This document shows, piece after piece, positions 61,035 through 64,000 of a DNA stretch of 64,000 nucleotides. The stretch comes from Polydactylus sextarius (taxonomy: Eukaryota; Chordata; Actinopteri; Polynemidae), in NCBI GenBank assembly GCA_016801845.1, contig CM028907.1, positions 25,355,950 through 25,419,949 of the forward strand, read 5' to 3'. The position numbers and the translations under genes are program-made. Each line of letters opens with the position of its first letter. Position 1 is the stretch's first letter. Below the pieces are notes generated by a model. That model was given only the letters and a program-made list of their open reading frames with translations, was not told where the DNA came from and did no database searches.

Positions 61035-61674
61035 TACTTCATATAAAAACATTCAGTGCCTTACTTACTCATGTAGTTACAATCCATCTTAACTGGCTGT
61101 ATTTATGTTTTGGATCACTGTCATCATTTTAATGGCTCCATTTACATGGTTTTACTTAATAGTGACTGTATGTAGAACAGTGACGTTTCAAACAAAGTAA
61201 GTGGTAAAAGAGGGGAGAGAGTAACACCACAATCCTTGTTTGTTGTTGCCATCACATTTCTCCTCCAGCAGTTGTTCGCTTTCTCAGCCCAGCACCTGTC
61301 CGTGGCGACAGGCCGGGGGGGAGTGGGTGGACCTGACGTCTACGTGGCCAACCACAGCTTGAACAATGTGTGACTGTGTCAACACAAATCCCAGCATGCT
61401 TCTCTCTTTTGCTCCTCCTCGCTCAAACTAGGATACAAAGGCATGGAGGCCTGGTCAGTGGATTTATTTACTTCCTTTGCCATGTTGCTTTTTACCTGTC
61501 AACGCATAGAACAGGTACTGAAATAAAACAATCCGAGCTTGTTAAACCAGAGACACGTAGTCAGTCACCTTGCAGATAATGACACAGCCAACTAAGTAAG
61601 GTCGTTCAGTTCAAATAAATATAACTGTCAAGGAAGGAGAGAGATAATTAAAGCTCCCACCTGTCACCTGAGTG

Positions 61675-64000
61675 TCAGCTAAACATTTTCTTTAGTTTAG
61701 AGAAGAAGCCTCCCTCCTCCTTCTGCTGCTGCTTTTCCTGTCCTTCCTCTGAACTGGTTGTCTTCGCACCAGATCCTGAAGTGCTGCTGCCCCCTCCTGG
61801 ACACAAACGCACACTACATAAGCTCAACTACTGAGTGTGTGTGTGTGTGTGTGTCTATGCATATATGGCTTGAGTGAGGTTTTGACTGAGTGGTGGAGTT
61901 GAACTCTGACCTGTAGATGGAGTGACACCGTTGACTGTTCCCTGTACATCTGTCTCCTCCTCAGCGTAACTCAACAACAGAGAGCGTTGTCGAGCAGTCA
62001 GCTTCCTGTGGGACAGAAGAAACACTTAAATGTTGCAAACCGTGTGACTAAGGTTGCAAACGAGTGGACAATTCCCCCAAAATTACCAGTAAATTTCCTT
62101 GGACACTTTAGTCAGGGAATTTTGGAAATATTCCAAATTTGTAACTTTCCACAGGAATTATTGGAATTTTGGGAATTTATGGGAATTAACTGGAAATTTG
62201 GGATGATTTAAAGACACATATACGAGTCATTTACCAACATAAATATAAACATTTTTTTTTGTCATAAACAGACATGCAAAAGAAAACAGGTAAAAATCTT
62301 GACTACATTTATTAATACCTCCAAATTCTGACGCTGTTATGTTAAAATCTGTTTATCTATAATCTGATCTAGACGTTGAGCCTGACAAATGCCGATGAAC
62401 AGGCACAATAAGCATAGAAGCGTGACTGTTCCTTCAGTGCCACGTATATCACACCTGGGCCTTCAGTGGCGTTTTTCCTTAAAAGAATAGACATCGTAGC
62501 AGCGGCGACAGCCAACATCGGGATGTGAATCCAGACTTCTGGTTTTAAGAGAATCTACTTACTAATTGAGCTAACAGGAACGATGCGTGTTGACACAATG
62601 GACTGGTTTCATTGTCGGCACACCTTGACATATGGGATGTTCTTGAAAAGTTTGTCTTGAGAATGTCTTTGCAATTATATTTTTTTCTACAAACTATACT
62701 TATGTTCCTAACCTTCAACTTTGATAATTCCCAGTTTATTCCCATAGATTCCCATCCCTGTTAATTCCCATGGAAAGTTTCCAACTTTGAAAATTCCTGG
62801 AATTTTGCGATCCTATTTGTGGCAGTTCTTTACCTTGAACTTGAACACTTTTTGTGCAACATTAATTAAAAAGATAAATGAATAAATAAATAATAAAACA
62901 AGTTATTGCACAGAAGGTCAAACAAATAGTTTAATCAAAGAACATTAAAAAAAAAATCTAATAAATCATGGATAATACCATTTACTAGCCAGATCGTCAT
63001 AAATCTGAGACAACTAGTCTTACTGAGGACCCTAACAACATGTCTTTTGTATCTTACTTGGGTACTCGAATCTTGATGTGAACGTAATGATCTCCGTAGC
63101 TGTAGCTGTTCATCCTCCGAATGCCTTTCCCCTGCAGCCGAATCACCTGATCAGCTGGACAACTGGCAGGAATCTGAAAAACCAGGGAACAAATGTATGT
63201 GGTTTTCATTCAGAAATGAAAAAGAACCACCTTACTTTACCATACTGCTTAGATAATAGAAAAGATAGTTGGTGGTCCAAAATGCTTTCACCACACAAAG
63301 TCAGAGTTAAAGTTAAAGTGAAAAAGTAAAAACAAGAGAATAAAAGATAAACCCCATGTGCACAACAAGAATGTGAGATACACAAAGATCTGAGATAATA
63401 CATTTCTGATGTCATCTTCAGGATCATGGTTTAGGAAGGAATCTATCTAAGAGCTTATACAGAACCTGGCAGGTAATGCTGTGCATCATCGGTCATGTGT
63501 CCTACTCACCAATATGCTGATACTTTCGTGGAGGCCCTGTGCTGTGGCTGTGCCCCCCAGTATGGCTTGAGCTACAGAAATCGCCACGTCTGAATGGATG
63601 TCTGCTCCGTTGCGCCTGAACACTGGGCTTCTTTGGACCTGTACATGTTAAATATAACACAAGTTACTTTAAGCAAACTCCAATGTGACTATAAAATATT
63701 TGCTGGCATCAAATTGTCCTCAAATGCTAAAAAAGCTAATAAGCTTGGACTTGATCGGTTAAATCAATTACAGCATTAAGACATAAAAACCTTACCCTGA
63801 ATGTAATGAGGATTTCCTTTTTCCCTACTGACATGCGCACTGTCTGACCATCTTCCACACCTAAAAGAAATTATCACATCAGTTCTTTTTGGCTCATTGT
63901 ATTAGCTGTTTTATAACTGAAGAACTGAGGTTTCAGAATGAAAACCTACCAGCAGGTACGGGTACAGTGACTGTCTGCCTCTTTTTGGCCTGACCCGAAC
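61675..64000 (-). CDS. dnaja3: DnaJ homolog subfamily A member 3 (Tid1), C-terminal exons, partial
   Basis: A mitochondrial Hsp40 co-chaperone: family members stimulate Hsp70 (mortalin) ATPase and hand over unfolded clients. Six exons in transcript order are 64000-63950 (5' part outside the window), 63860-63796, 63638-63510, 63173-63058, 62005-61911 and 61796-61675 including the TGA stop. All introns are GT-AG and the reading frame is continuous across every junction, giving 191 residues. These correspond to the two C-terminal substrate-binding domains: VPVPAGVEDGQTVRM, SPVFRRNGADIHSD, AQAILGGTA, GDHYVHIKIRVPK, LLLSYAEEETDVQGTVNGVT and the C-terminal GGFFSKLKKMF. The human protein has 480 residues, so the J domain and CxxCxGxG zinc finger must lie beyond the right edge. 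The last exon adds a Ser/Gln/Glu-rich linker. No frameshift is seen; the gene looks intact. Paralogue status cannot be judged. Confidence 0.95.
61834..61854. repeat. (GT)n run in last dnaja3 intron
   Basis: About ten GT units inside the 114-bp intron between the last two coding exons. Confidence 0.9.
62051..62813. mobile_element. MITE-like element in a dnaja3 intron
   Basis: The ends are imperfect inverted copies: 'aggttgcaaa' on the left, and on the right the complement of 'ttttgcgatcct', i.e. 'aggatcgcaaaa'. Inside each end are inverted clusters of 'gggaatt' motifs: 'ttgggaatttatgggaatta' on the left near 62170, and 'attcccagtttattcccata' on the right near 62728. This terminal pattern is common in fish introns and belongs to a non-autonomous DNA transposon family. 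No transposase remnant was recognised in its interior. It occupies most of the 1052-bp intron. Target duplications are not clear. Confidence 0.65.

Noticed and set aside
61240..61370. GC-rich patch as an additional dnaja3 exon or neighbouring gene
   Set aside because: It lies beyond the dnaja3 stop codon, has no clear splice sites, and its translations are unrecognised; most likely 3' UTR.
1..64000. CRISPR arrays, operons, riboswitches, phage or plasmid features
   Set aside because: The window is vertebrate nuclear DNA. Tandem repeats present are microsatellites, and no spaced direct-repeat array or prokaryotic gene is seen.

Overview
The window is a piece of vertebrate, almost certainly teleost fish, nuclear genome. 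It has no operons, no Shine-Dalgarno-led genes and no CRISPR array. It is AT-rich and full of dinucleotide microsatellites. It carries decayed copies of transposon families typical of fish: Tc1, hAT, L2/Maui-type LINEs, an L1-type LINE, Ty3/Gypsy and tRNA-derived SINEs. One host gene is recognisable: the last six coding exons of dnaja3 (Tid1, mitochondrial Hsp40) on the minus strand at 61675-64000. The gene continues beyond the right edge.

Layout. 1-5250: two copies of an LTR-like repeat in the same orientation, about 4.9 kb apart. Between them lie an L2-type LINE on the minus strand and weakly retroelement-like sequence. 5958-7475: a Tc1 transposon with a broken transposase. 9459-9580: a tRNA-derived SINE. 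12560-13590: an L2-type ORF2 remnant. 14797-17190: a decayed Ty3/Gypsy element in gag-protease-RT-RNase H-integrase order. 18150-19196: two L2 fragments facing opposite ways. 20610-27115: mostly unremarkable sequence with microsatellites. 27118-30440: a CAAGTC-rich repeat, a SINE and an L2 fragment. 34990-35701: a possible solo LTR and a minus-strand SINE. 37270-39027: an L1-type LINE that has lost its reverse-transcriptase core. 39748-39962: a clean L2 3' tail. 44194-48178: a 93-bp palindromic MITE, a hairpin, a Myb/SANT-like remnant and a non-autonomous hAT element with target-site duplications. 51130-52445: an IS630/Tc1-mariner-type element with a broken transposase. 52450-61000: long non-coding sequence with CA/CT microsatellites. 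61675-64000: the dnaja3 exons, with a MITE-like element in one intron.

The mobile elements are not functionally linked to one another. All transposase and retroelement reading frames seen here are interrupted. I found no convincing new multi-gene system. The most informative items are the dnaja3 gene structure, the hAT element with its BED zinc-finger relic, the IS630-like element and the possible nested LTR element at the left end. Boundaries of decayed repeats are estimates made by eye.
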